Positions 19,370-27,364 of a stretch of 64,000 bases of DNA are shown piece after piece (the stretch's first letter is position 1; every line of letters starts with the position of its first letter). The position numbers and the translations under genes were made by a program. This DNA is from Vibrio aestivus. GTDB lineage: Bacteria; Pseudomonadota; Gammaproteobacteria; Enterobacterales; Vibrionaceae. The notes under the pieces are model-generated. The model saw only the letters and a list, made by a program, of their open reading frames with translations, made no database searches and had not been told where the DNA came from. The DNA lies in contig JYJN01000200.1 in assembly GCA_003263845.1 (NCBI GenBank), positions 59,380-123,379 on the forward strand, in the 5' to 3' direction.

Positions 19370-20987
19370 GTGAAGATGTCGGTTAGAAGTAAATTATACT
19401 GTGGATTTGGAAGCATTCTATTTGTACTGATGATTGCTATGGGTGTTATTTGGAAAGAAGTGTCGTCTTCTCATAAGGTCGCTACTGAAATCAGAGTCGA
19501 CGATGTTCCTGGCGTACAACTTTATCTTATTTTGATTGATGAAGCTGGTGATGTGTATCGTGATTCTCTGAAAGTGATCGCTCAGTCGCCAAATGCCGAA
19601 AAGGAATATTTCAGTAACAAAGGGCAGTTTAAAGAAGCTTTTGATTCCATCATGGCGCTGGAGCGCAGCAATCCAGTGGATAAGAAACGCTTAGATGAAA
19701 TTGATAGCTTGTTTTCACAGTTTACGGCTGGATTCGAACAAAAAATATTGAGCAAGACTCAAGGTAATTATGATTCTGAACCTTTGTTCCGCGAGTTGGA
19801 TAACCTGTATGAGCGTTATCTCGTTCGCTTGGAAAGTTTGTTAGACGATGCATCAATCTCGGAAAGTAGCCAAGCAGAAGAGGCGCTACTGGAACTAACC
19901 GATTCGTTTGGAACGATCGAAGGGACAATTCTGTTACTGGCTCTCATCTCAATTCTTGCATCGAGTGCGGTCGCTTACATTTTGTCGAGAAACATCACGT
20001 CTCGTTTGACCAAGCTAGATGAAGTTGCACTTCGAGTGGCAAACGGTGACCTTACTGCTGATGCGATTGACGACAAATCTGGTGATGAACTGTCTAATTT
20101 GGCTGATTCAGTCAATAAAATGCAGAGCTCTTTGGTCTCGCTTTTAGGCTCGATCTCTCAAGTGAGTGCTGAAGTCCAAACAGCCTCTTCTGAGCTATCC
20201 CATATTAGTGGCAATATCGTTGAGGGTGCTTCAGCTCAAGCTGATAAAGCGGCACTGATAGCAACGGCTGCGGAAGAGCTGAGTTTGACCATATCAGAGG
20301 TCGCCCAACAAGGTAACTCGACATTTGATGTTGCACAGCAGTCAGAAAAAGCGGCGGAAGATGGCCGAAGTGTGATTGTTGAAATGGTTGCAAGCATCCA
20401 GCAGGTTTCTAAGCAAATGAGCGATATGTCTGTGCAGATGAATGAGCTTGGCTCTCACGGTGAGCAAATTGGCAGCGTCATCAAAGTGATTGAAGACATT
20501 GCTGAGCAAACCAACTTGTTGGCATTGAATGCAGCGATCGAGGCAGCAAGGGCAGGGGAGTTTTGGTCGTGGATTTGCCGTGGTGGCAGATGAAGTTCGG
20601 GCACTGGCAGAGAGGACGACGAAAGCAACCCAAGAAGTTTCGGGAATTATTCAATCGATTCAATCCGGTACGCAGGAAGCTGTCACTTATACAGAAGACA
20701 ACTGCCGTCTTGTTGATATCGGCGTAGAGCAAAGCACGGGCGCGGTTAATGCTCTGGAAGAAATTGTCGCAGGTGCATCAAACGTACAAAGTCGAATTAA
20801 TTCCATTGCGACAGCTGCTGAGGAACAAACGGCGGTAACGAAAGAGATTGCTGCAGATATCACATCGATTAGTGACATCTCAGAACAGTCACTTGAACTT
20901 GCCAACGCGAGCTCTCAGTGTGTTTCCGGTTTGAATCAACGAGTCGAGCAACTGGACCAACTGCTTGCGAAATTCAAACTGAAATAA
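19370..20987 (+). CDS. Methyl-accepting chemotaxis protein (one frameshift in this sequence)
   Basis: A transmembrane chemoreceptor: TM1 at about residues 9-26, a helical periplasmic sensor of about 150 residues, TM2 near 187-206, HAMP (SRNITSRLTKLDEVALRVANGDLT) and the signalling hairpin with EDIAEQTNLLALNAAIEAAR. The frame is lost just after this; T4 at 20571-20574 should be T3, giving EFGRGFAVVADEVRALAERT and a 538-residue protein. GTG at 19370 with TAGGAG 9 bases upstream is the likely start. The sensor looks like a four-helix bundle; the ligand is unknown. It signals through CheW/CheA. Confidence 0.9.
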
Positions 20988-21085
20988 CTTCGTTTTTAAG
21001 CTCATCAGTTCAATGAGCGGATAACAAACGCTGGTGTCAAAGCAATTACTGGGTATACTCATCTCGTAATTGGAGCACCAGCGTC

Positions 21086-21778
21086 ATGTTTGATATTTTA
21101 CATACCCATCCTGACTTCATTGTCATCAATAAACACCCCTCTGTTTCAGTTCATAAAGATGAACAGGAATCATCATTATTGCAGAATATCTCGTTAGTAA
21201 CGGGAGATAAGCAGCTCTATTTGGTCCACAGGTTAGACAAAATGACGTCGGGTATACTCTTGCTAGCAAGAAACCATGACGCGGCCAGTATGCTCTCACA
21301 GGCGTTCGCAGACCGAAATGTTGAGAAGTATTACCTTGCGATAGGCAGTAAAAAACCGAAGAAGAAACAGGGATTGATCAGCGGTGATATGGAACGCTCT
21401 AGACGAGCGTCGTGGAAATTGATTAATCGCCATGAAAATCCAGCTGTTACTCAGTTTTTGTCTCTTGCAGGCGATCCTGGTGAACGATTGTTTTTATGTA
21501 AACCTCATACTGGCAAAACCCACCAAATTCGAGTAGCTCTTAAGTCTATTGGTTCTGCAATTGTTGGTGATCCTATTTACAATCCTTCATCGACTGCGGA
21601 TAGAGGTTACTTACACGCTTATGCGCTTGGGTTTGAATACCAAGAAGAGCAATACCGCTTTGTGTGTGATCCTAGCCAATTGATAGATTTAGGTACTAAG
21701 TGGCAAGAGCAAACGGTGAAAGATGCGATAAACCAGTGGGCACACCCTTGGGACCTAACGTGGCCGAAATTAAAATAA
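21086..21778 (+). CDS. RluA-family RNA pseudouridine synthase
   Basis: A 230-residue protein with HRLDKMTSGILLLAR, the catalytic motif II whose Asp attacks uridine, and the C-terminal KPHTGKTHQIRVAL motif. It lacks an S4 domain and is shorter than RluA/C/D, fitting the small RluA-like group (TIGR01621 as I recall). The RNA target is not predictable. The next gene, a methyltransferase, starts 14 bp after its stop, so the two may form an RNA-modification operon. Confidence 0.85.
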   Translation: MFDILHTHPDFIVINKHPSVSVHKDEQESSLLQNISLVTGDKQLYLVHRLDKMTSGILLLARNHDAASMLSQAFADRNVEKYYLAIGSKKPKKKQGLISGDMERSRRASWKLINRHENPAVTQFLSLAGDPGERLFLCKPHTGKTHQIRVALKSIGSAIVGDPIYNPSSTADRGYLHAYALGFEYQEEQYRFVCDPSQLIDLGTKWQEQTVKDAINQWAHPWDLTWPKLK

Positions 21779-21792
21779 CAACCGAGATTTAT

Positions 21793-22728
21793 ATGCAAGC
21801 AGCACAACTACCTCAATTTTTCAATCATATTAAGGCTCAACTTGAGCAGGTTCCTAACGAGGTACGTCGCCTATTCCATGGTCGTGGGCGATGTTTTGAA
21901 GGACTAGAGCAGTTAACTTGTGATTGGCTGCAAGGCCAGCTAGTGGTCAATATCTTTAAAGAAGTCGATGAAGAGTTCTTAGCTGAGCTTAAACAAGAGC
22001 TCATTGAGCTATCGGAGTCAGAACTTTGGTCAGTGAAAGCAGGCCGTTCAATACTCGTTCAACATCGATATGCTGAGCGCGCGCCGTCTGAAGTGATTTA
22101 TGGTGAATTGGAATCAAGGCCCGTGGTGGTAGAGAGCCGTTTAAAGTTCCAACTGGATGTTGGGCGCAATCAGAATATTGGCCTTTTCCTTGACATGAGG
22201 CTAGGTCGTGAGTGGGTGGGTCGAAATGCGGAACATAAGAACGTATTAAATCTCTTTTCCTATACATGTGGATTTTCCGTTGCGGCTATCGAGGGCGGCG
22301 CAGATAAAGTCGTGAACGTTGATATGGCAAAAGGCTCTCTCGCTAAAGGACGAGAAAACCATAAGCTCAATGGACACAATTTAAATAAAGTCAGCTTTAT
22401 GGCGCACGATATATTTAAGTCTTGGGGCAAGATTAAGAAGTCTGGACCCTATGATATGATCATTATTGATCCTCCGTCTTTTCAAAAAGGTAGTTTCGCC
22501 TTAACCAAAGATTATAAGAAAATACTGCGTCGTTTACCCGATCTCTTGACTGAATCAGGAGAGGTTGTCGCTTGTGTAAACTCGCCGGTGGTGACTAGCG
22601 ACTTTTTAATCGATAGCATGAAGGAAGAAGCGCCCGAACTTAACTTTATTGAGCGCTTGGATAATCCTCCTGAGTTCCAAGATGCAGACAGCGAAGCCAG
22701 TTTAAAAGCTTTATTGTTTAGTCGTTAA
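21793..22728 (+). CDS. Class I SAM-dependent methyltransferase, probably RNA-modifying
   Basis: Reading from ATG 21793 gives 311 residues. The C-terminal half is a Rossmann methyltransferase: NLFSYTCGFSVAAIEGGADKV is motif I with the SAM loop, and DMIIIDPPSFQKGSF carries the DPPSF motif seen in the RlmI/RlmK-C type (PF10672 class by recognition). The N-terminal ~100 residues lack a recognisable PUA domain. It lies 14 bp behind a pseudouridine synthase and is followed by a terminator. It probably methylates a base in rRNA or tRNA; this is inference. Confidence 0.8.
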   Translation: MQAAQLPQFFNHIKAQLEQVPNEVRRLFHGRGRCFEGLEQLTCDWLQGQLVVNIFKEVDEEFLAELKQELIELSESELWSVKAGRSILVQHRYAERAPSEVIYGELESRPVVVESRLKFQLDVGRNQNIGLFLDMRLGREWVGRNAEHKNVLNLFSYTCGFSVAAIEGGADKVVNVDMAKGSLAKGRENHKLNGHNLNKVSFMAHDIFKSWGKIKKSGPYDMIIIDPPSFQKGSFALTKDYKKILRRLPDLLTESGEVVACVNSPVVTSDFLIDSMKEEAPELNFIERLDNPPEFQDADSEASLKALLFSR

Positions 22729-22741
22729 CAGTGAAATAATT

Positions 22742-22769
22742 AAAGGGACGCAAACTACGTCCCTTTTTT
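22742..22769 (+). terminator. Terminator of the methyltransferase gene
   Basis: AGGGACG and CGTCCCT form a 7-bp stem with a 7-base loop followed by T5-T6, 13 bp after the stop. Confidence 0.85.
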
Positions 22770-22814
22770 ATCGGTGTAATCTTGAAGCTGTTTAATTCTC
22801 GGATTGCTCTTTGA

Positions 22815-23962
22815 CTAACTTCCGTAGCGCTTAAGCCACTCTTTTTCAATTGCTCCATGCCAGCTTGGGTGGGGTTCTGCTACTGCTTTGAATTGCTGAG
22901 ATTTGGCAGCATCGCCAGTAAGATGTTCTGTACTCAGTACTGAAGGATCACCCAAACATTGAGGTCGCCTTTACGAGATTGAGCTTCAGGGCTAAGTAGG
23001 AAGTTGATGGCGACTAATGCTCCTTCATTGGCTGAAGCGTTCCATGGGATAGCCAAGAAGTGGATGTTAGACAAAGCTCCCATTTCCATCGCGTAAGCGC
23101 GCGTCGTTTCAGCCAGTTTTCCACTTGCTTGCGCAGAAAAGACTGAATTCGGGTTGAAGGTGACCGCTAAGTCAATTTGTCCATCGTCGAGAAGCTGGAT
23201 GGCTTCAGAAGTACCAGCCGGGAACTGCTTTCCTCCTCGCCAAGCGACGCTATGAAGGGCATCTAGGTAGCTCCAAAGCGGGCGAGTGACGGCGTCAAAG
23301 TTATCGCTTGTTGCAGGTTTCGCCAACGCTGGGTCATTGTTGGTTAATTCAATTAACATAGACTTTAGAACGCTGGTACCGTGGAACTCAGGTGGTCTCG
23401 GGTAAGTAATACGATTGGGAAATGCCTTTGCATAACTCAACATTTCATTAAATGAAGCAGGTGGGTTGTAGAGCTTTTCTTGATCATGGATGAACACAAG
23501 TTGTGCTGCGCCCCATGGTGCTTCTAGGCCTTCCGTAGGCTCTGAGAAATCGACATCGATAGGTAGAGTTTTGTCTACGTATTTCCAGTTTGGCAGCGAC
23601 TGGGTGAAAGGCCCCGCAAGCAGTTGGTTCTCTTTCATTGATTTGAAATTTTCACCATTGATCCAAACCATATCAACGCTACCGCCTGTGTTTTGGTTAG
23701 CGGCTTTTTCTGCAATCAGCCGAGTAGTGGTTTCTGAAATATCAGCCACTTTCACATGTTTTAGGGTAACTTCGTAACGTTTTTGAAGCTCAGAGTTAGC
23801 CCATTGTAAATATTGGTTTATTTCTTGGCTTCCGCCCCAAGCGTGAAAGTAAACGGTTTGGCCTTTGGCACTTTGTTCTATCTCTTGCCAATCAGCGGCA
23901 TGGGAAATCGTGGTGTGGGAAGCTAAGGTTGCGAGTAACAAAGTGGAATAGCGTAAGTTCAT
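22815..23962 (-). CDS. YnjB-like ABC transporter substrate-binding protein (one frameshift in this sequence)
   Basis: A periplasmic binding protein with signal peptide MNLRYSTLLLATLASHTTISHA, followed by WQEIEQSAKGQTVYFHAWGGS, like E. coli YnjB. The frame breaks at 22951-22953, where coding GGG should be GGGG; the restored C-terminus starts WGDPSVLSTEHL and runs to a TAG at 22815-22817, giving 382 residues. A binding protein with no permease or ATPase gene beside it is unusual; in E. coli ynjBCD are together. Either the partners are elsewhere or they were lost. The ligand is unknown (thiamine or spermidine-like by family). Confidence 0.8.
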
Positions 23963-24197
23963 AGTCTCATCCGTTGATTAAGGCTTAGTGTAGTGGCAAC
24001 TAACAAACGACTAGTTGCCGAATCCGTTGTGATCTAATTATAGCGAGTGTGAATAGAAAAACGACTGTGCTATCAGTTAATTATGCATCAGATGTTGGTG
24101 GTTCACTTGTTACGTGAGACCGAGAAGAAGCCACAAAACTTTCAAAGTAAGAATCAACTTTGTGATGGGAAGGTTTTTTTAAGGTGGGGTAGAAAGT

Positions 24198-24221
24198 AAA
24201 AAGGAGCCAATGGCTCCTTTT
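24198..24221 (-). terminator. Terminator of the META-domain lipoprotein gene
   Basis: On the minus strand, AAAAGGAGCCA and TGGCTCCTTTT pair perfectly and continue into T5, 10 bp after the gene's stop. Confidence 0.88.
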
Positions 24222-24231
24222 AAACGCTCAA

Positions 24232-24678
24232 TTACTTTACCCAATCTCTTAGGGTAAATGTTAGCGTATGAACATCGTTTTTAAGTACTAGGCTATCTTT
24301 CGTTAACGTAATATCACTCCATTCCGCTAACGTTTGAGCAAAGGCTTGCTCTGTATCCATCTCCGCTTCTGGGCACATTTTCATTGTCATACCCATCTTT
24401 TCAATGCGAAGTTGGTTGTCTTTAAGTTCAGCTTGACCAAAGAAGTTGTTGCAGCCCGCAAAGCCATTCGCTGTCATGTTTTCTCCGATCTCTAAGTTCG
24501 GAGCTTTGTTTGTTGTGCCTTCGGCTATCGCATTACCGTCGATCTCAACTAATTGCCAATTGTGGTGCTGAAGATCTTGAGAAGTGATTTCTTTCATATC
24601 GTCCCCGTTGCTTGCACATGCAGTCATGAGTACAGGAAGAGTAAGTGCTGCGAGCAATGTTTTTGATTTAAGCTTCAT
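24232..24678 (-). CDS. META-domain lipoprotein (HslJ-like)
   Basis: A 148-residue protein with a lipoprotein signal peptide (lipobox LMTA-C near residue 21) and one META domain: HNWQLVEIDGNAI, then NGFAGCNNFFGQAELKDNQLRIEKMGMTMKMC. HslJ-type proteins are heat-inducible outer-membrane-associated proteins; their biochemical role is not established. It has its own terminator and no operon partner. The open frames in the 269 bp between it and the YnjB-like gene are short and I do not call a gene there. Confidence 0.85.
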   Translation of the reverse strand: MKLKSKTLLAALTLPVLMTACASNGDDMKEITSQDLQHHNWQLVEIDGNAIAEGTTNKAPNLEIGENMTANGFAGCNNFFGQAELKDNQLRIEKMGMTMKMCPEAEMDTEQAFAQTLAEWSDITLTKDSLVLKNDVHTLTFTLRDWVK

Positions 24679-24880
24679 TTATCGGACTCCAATTAGTCTT
24701 TAATTTGAACCATTTCAAGAGATTGGTTATTTTTGATAGTGCGAGTATAGACAATAAAACACTGTTTTTGTCAGCAGAACGTCATACTTTTTTGGAGATA
24801 ATAAGAAGCTGAGACGCAGTTTCTTATATTAAACACTAAGCTAAAATTAAAAGTAGTCTAAATCACTAAGGGGCTAGAGT

Positions 24881-25132
24881 ATGGAACAATTAGAATTCTT
24901 TGTTGTACCTAGTCCTTGTGTGGGCGTTTGTACTGTGGACGATAAAGGTTATTGTCAAGGGTGTATGCGAAAAAGAGAAGAGCGCTTTACTTGGCTAGAT
25001 ATGACACCTGCTCAGCAACTTCATGTCATTAAACTTTGTAAAATGCGCTACAGAAGAAAAATGATGAAGCAAGCGCCACAAGTTTCCGATTCTGAAAGGG
25101 AAGACGATACGCCACAACAATCTCTGTTTTAG
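24881..25132 (+). CDS. DUF1289 small cysteine-rich protein
   Basis: An 83-residue protein with the DUF1289 pattern SPCVGVCTVDDKGYCQGCMRKREERFTWLDM, whose four cysteines probably bind a metal. The C-terminus is basic, then acidic. Function is unknown in the family. GGGGC precedes the ATG by about 8 bases. It converges with the next small gene, 33 bp away. Confidence 0.85.
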   Translation: MEQLEFFVVPSPCVGVCTVDDKGYCQGCMRKREERFTWLDMTPAQQLHVIKLCKMRYRRKMMKQAPQVSDSEREDDTPQQSLF

Positions 25133-25165
25133 TTTAGAACCTGCTATAAGCGTATCAATACTTAG

Positions 25166-25387
25166 TTACTTGAGTCCCCAATCGTCACTAATCCAGCCCC
25201 CTGCGTGCTCATCAAAGTGATTTCCATGAAATCGACCATTGAGTTCGTGATGCGATTCTTCCGGAGGCTGCTCTGTAAGCAAATGTTGTATGTGGTTCAC
25301 CATGGGATCATTAGATAGTTGTCTCTCTCTTCGAGTGACAACTTCTTTGATAAGTTGAAGGCGATAAGTGGTACTTGCACGTTTCAT
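25166..25387 (-). CDS. Hypothetical protein, 73 residues
   Basis: A small soluble protein, basic at the start and rich in His, Glu and Trp towards the end (HHELNGRFHGNHFDEHAGGW). A very good ribosome binding site (AGGAGG, 6 bases before ATG) supports that it is translated. No membrane segment or signal peptide. I do not recognise the family. It stands alone, convergent with the DUF1289 gene. Confidence 0.7.
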   Translation of the reverse strand: MKRASTTYRLQLIKEVVTRRERQLSNDPMVNHIQHLLTEQPPEESHHELNGRFHGNHFDEHAGGWISDDWGLK

Positions 25388-25585
25388 AATGATCCTCCTA
25401 GTTGATGTGACTAATAAGAAACATTAGAAGTGGACCATTACATCGTCAAGGTAACAAAAGGATGAACTTTATGTGACAAAAAACTCATCCAATTTAGTGG
25501 GTTTTAAATGGCAGTTTAATCATAGAGTTGGAGGTTAGGGGAGGTAAGTAATGAGAAAAATTATTTCAATTTTTCTCATTGAATT

Positions 25586-25987
25586 TTATCTATCAGAGCA
25601 GGTCGCTTTATTAATAAACTGATCTACTATTAACTGGCCGCGCGTATTCCGCATTTTAATTCGATAGGTTAACCCCATATCGAGATTTCTCAATACTTCA
25701 GGGTTACCACAATAGCTTGCGACACTTGTTTGAATCACCTGTTTGGTTGGTTTGGCTCCACGCGCGTCATCGTTGTAGACCATCATTATTTCAATCGTGC
25801 TGCCCTTCGCATTGGCTCTCAGTATGGAAAGAGGGCCGTATTCGAGTGGCAGTTCCGCACTGAGCACTCCAGCTCTGTTAGCAGCGAGTAGCTCCAGTTG
25901 TTGCTCTTCATTTGACTTACTCGAACACCCTGCCAATATGGCAGAAAGAGTGAGTACAACGGCAAAAAGGCGAGTGAGACTCACCAT
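25586..25987 (-). CDS. aspS: AspS/GspS-type pilotin lipoprotein of the type II secretion system
   Basis: A 133-residue lipoprotein (lipobox ILAG-C near residue 21). The mature domain has two cysteines (ASYCGNPEVL and NKATCSD) in positions suited to a disulfide, and an alternating-strand pattern, as in the Vibrio pilotin AspS/GspS-beta. The pilotin carries the GspD secretin to the outer membrane. As in V. cholerae (from memory), it is not beside the gsp operon. It is followed at -1 bp spacing by nothing on its strand; upstream lies a YciI-family gene only 1 bp away, so the two are probably cotranscribed. Confidence 0.8.
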   Translation of the reverse strand: MVSLTRLFAVVLTLSAILAGCSSKSNEEQQLELLAANRAGVLSAELPLEYGPLSILRANAKGSTIEIMMVYNDDARGAKPTKQVIQTSVASYCGNPEVLRNLDMGLTYRIKMRNTRGQLIVDQFINKATCSDR

Positions 25988-25988
25988 G

Positions 25989-26285
25989 TTAAAACACTTT
26001 CTTAAATGGTTTTACAATCACGTTTTCGTAGACACCAGCGGCAATGTATGGGTCCGCGTCTGCCCAGCTTTGAGCTTGCTCCAGTGAATCAAATTCAGCG
26101 ATAACGGTAGAACCCGTGAAGCCGGCAGCACCAGGGTTATCGCTGTCTATTGCTGGCATTGGGCCTGCAGTTAGGAGACGTCCCTCATCTTGAAGTTTTT
26201 GAAGTCGAGCTAAATGTTGAGGGCGAACGCTCATGCGCTTTTCTAGAGAGTTTTCCACATCTTGAGAGAAAATTACGTACCACAT
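25989..26285 (-). CDS. yciI: YciI family protein
   Basis: A 98-residue dimeric ferredoxin-like fold protein, starting MWYVIFSQDVENSLEKR and containing HLARLQKL, GPMPAIDSD and SWADADPYIAAGVY, all typical of YciI. The conserved His/Asp residues line a putative active site, but no reaction is established. It sits directly before aspS with one base between stop and start. Confidence 0.88.
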   Translation of the reverse strand: MWYVIFSQDVENSLEKRMSVRPQHLARLQKLQDEGRLLTAGPMPAIDSDNPGAAGFTGSTVIAEFDSLEQAQSWADADPYIAAGVYENVIVKPFKKVF

Positions 26286-26375
26286 TTAAACGATATCCTT
26301 ATGTTCTAAGTTTCTGAAAGTTAATGTACTTAATGTAGCCTGAGTTTGACTAGTAAAAATCAATAGAATGTGAAT

Positions 26376-26780
26376 TTAGTCGCTTAACTTGATTGGTCTA
26401 GGCTTTCCTCCTTCATCTACTGCGACATAATTGAACGTTGCCCCACAGACTTTATAGCGATCGCCAATCCCATGGTCTAAGACCGGCTTAACCCAAACTT
26501 CAAGATCGATGCTCATAGACGTACGACCAATCTTGGTGCAATCACCGTAAATGCAAACTACGTCTCCAACGGATACAGGCTGCTTAAACTCGATGCTTGA
26601 TACGGAAATCGTGACTATTTTTCCATTTGATATCTCTTTCGCCAAAATACCGCCAGCGAGGTCGAGTTGGGACATGATCCAACCTCCAAAAATTTGGCCT
26701 GCGGCGTTTGTATCGCTAGGCATTGCCAAAGTTCTTAGTAGAAGTGAGCCAATTGGATTTTTTGTTGATTGTATAGTCAT
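26376..26780 (-). CDS. yciA: Acyl-CoA thioesterase YciA
   Basis: A 134-residue hot-dog fold thioesterase: LLLRTLAMPSDTNAAGQIFGGWIMSQLDLAGG holds the catalytic Asp and the N-terminal hot-dog helix. It hydrolyses short- and medium-chain acyl-CoAs in the cytoplasm. It lies 90 bp upstream of yciI on the same strand. The 250 bp behind its start (26781-27030) hold no gene that I can support. Confidence 0.92.
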   Translation of the reverse strand: MTIQSTKNPIGSLLLRTLAMPSDTNAAGQIFGGWIMSQLDLAGGILAKEISNGKIVTISVSSIEFKQPVSVGDVVCIYGDCTKIGRTSMSIDLEVWVKPVLDHGIGDRYKVCGATFNYVAVDEGGKPRPIKLSD

Positions 26781-27015
26781 TAAGGAAGTAAACCGAGTAA
26801 ATCTAGGGCATTAGAATAATGCAAATTGAGAATTTATTAGTTTGGCGCACCACAGAGATCCGAGACTAAAACCTAGATCCTAGAGATTAGATGCGCAAAG
26901 CCAGCAAAGCGGCAGTATACCTGACATGGATGAGTAAACAAGGCAGTAAGCAGACAGGGTAAAATTGTTTGCTTGCCAAGATGCAGTGAGTGGCAGCGTG
27001 TTGCCTAGAAATGAT

Positions 27016-27037
27016 GCGCTAGTGTGTAGACTAGCGC
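27016..27037. terminator. Hairpin over the end of the 83-residue gene
   Basis: GCGCTAGT and ACTAGCGC form a perfect 8-bp stem with a 6-base loop that includes the gene's stop codon. The T tract behind it on the minus strand is poor, so termination is uncertain. Confidence 0.5.
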
Positions 27038-27282
27038 TCTAAGCTTGACTCTTCTAGTTTAGGAATGAGTCGCTTTAGATCTTCGAGGTAACCTTCGCTC
27101 TTGAGGTTATCGACTGTGACTTGTAGCTCTTCATTACTCATTGAAAAACAGCTAGATTTTCCCGTCATTAGGCTCAAATACTCGTGGTAATCAAGCTCTG
27201 TAAAATGCCCGACACGGTCGACAAGTAGTGATTTGATGCCGTGGTGGATTAAGCCGTAATAAGTGTGGCGATGAATATCCAT
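27031..27282 (-). CDS. Small protein of 83 residues, resembles the Mu Gp16 / DUF1018 core
   Basis: It follows luxN on the same strand, 82 bp after the luxN stop. The sequence LSLMTGKSSCFSMSNEEL, followed by VDNLKSEGY, recalls the Gp16-like (DUF1018) pattern of phage Mu-type regulatory proteins (TGKxS...MSxxEL...LKxxGF); this is pattern memory, not a search. GGGAG 8 bases before the ATG is a strong ribosome binding site, and it lies inside an inverted repeat. The link to quorum sensing is position only. No other phage genes are near. Confidence 0.7.
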   Translation of the reverse strand: MDIHRHTYYGLIHHGIKSLLVDRVGHFTELDYHEYLSLMTGKSSCFSMSNEELQVTVDNLKSEGYLEDLKRLIPKLEESSLER

Positions 27283-27287
27283 AGTAA

Positions 27288-27335
27288 TTACTCCCAGCGG
27301 TATGGATGTGACATCCGTTTGTCGTTTGGGAGTAA
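27288..27335 (-). promoter_or_regulatory. Inverted repeat that would hide the ribosome binding site of the 83-residue gene
   Basis: On the minus strand TTACTCCCA and TGGGAGTAA form a perfect 9-bp inverted repeat 30 bases apart, enclosing a second perfect hairpin GGATGT/ACATCC (27304-27316). The 3' arm contains the GGGAG ribosome binding site. There is no T tract, so it is not a simple terminator for luxN. It could be an RNA switch or a DNA operator. Confidence 0.55.
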
Positions 27336-27364
27336 CTAAGCATAATCGATGCCAAGAAATGGTT

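Noticed and set aside
24082..24225. About 45 open minus-strand codons between the YnjB-like and META genes, and a 38-codon plus-strand ORF over the same DNA
   Set aside because: No start codon for the minus-strand frame, no ribosome binding site for either, and the length is within chance.
27031..27282. Prophage remnant at the Gp16-like gene
   Set aside because: No integrase, structural, lysis or attachment-site sequences are nearby; both flanks are ordinary Vibrio genes.
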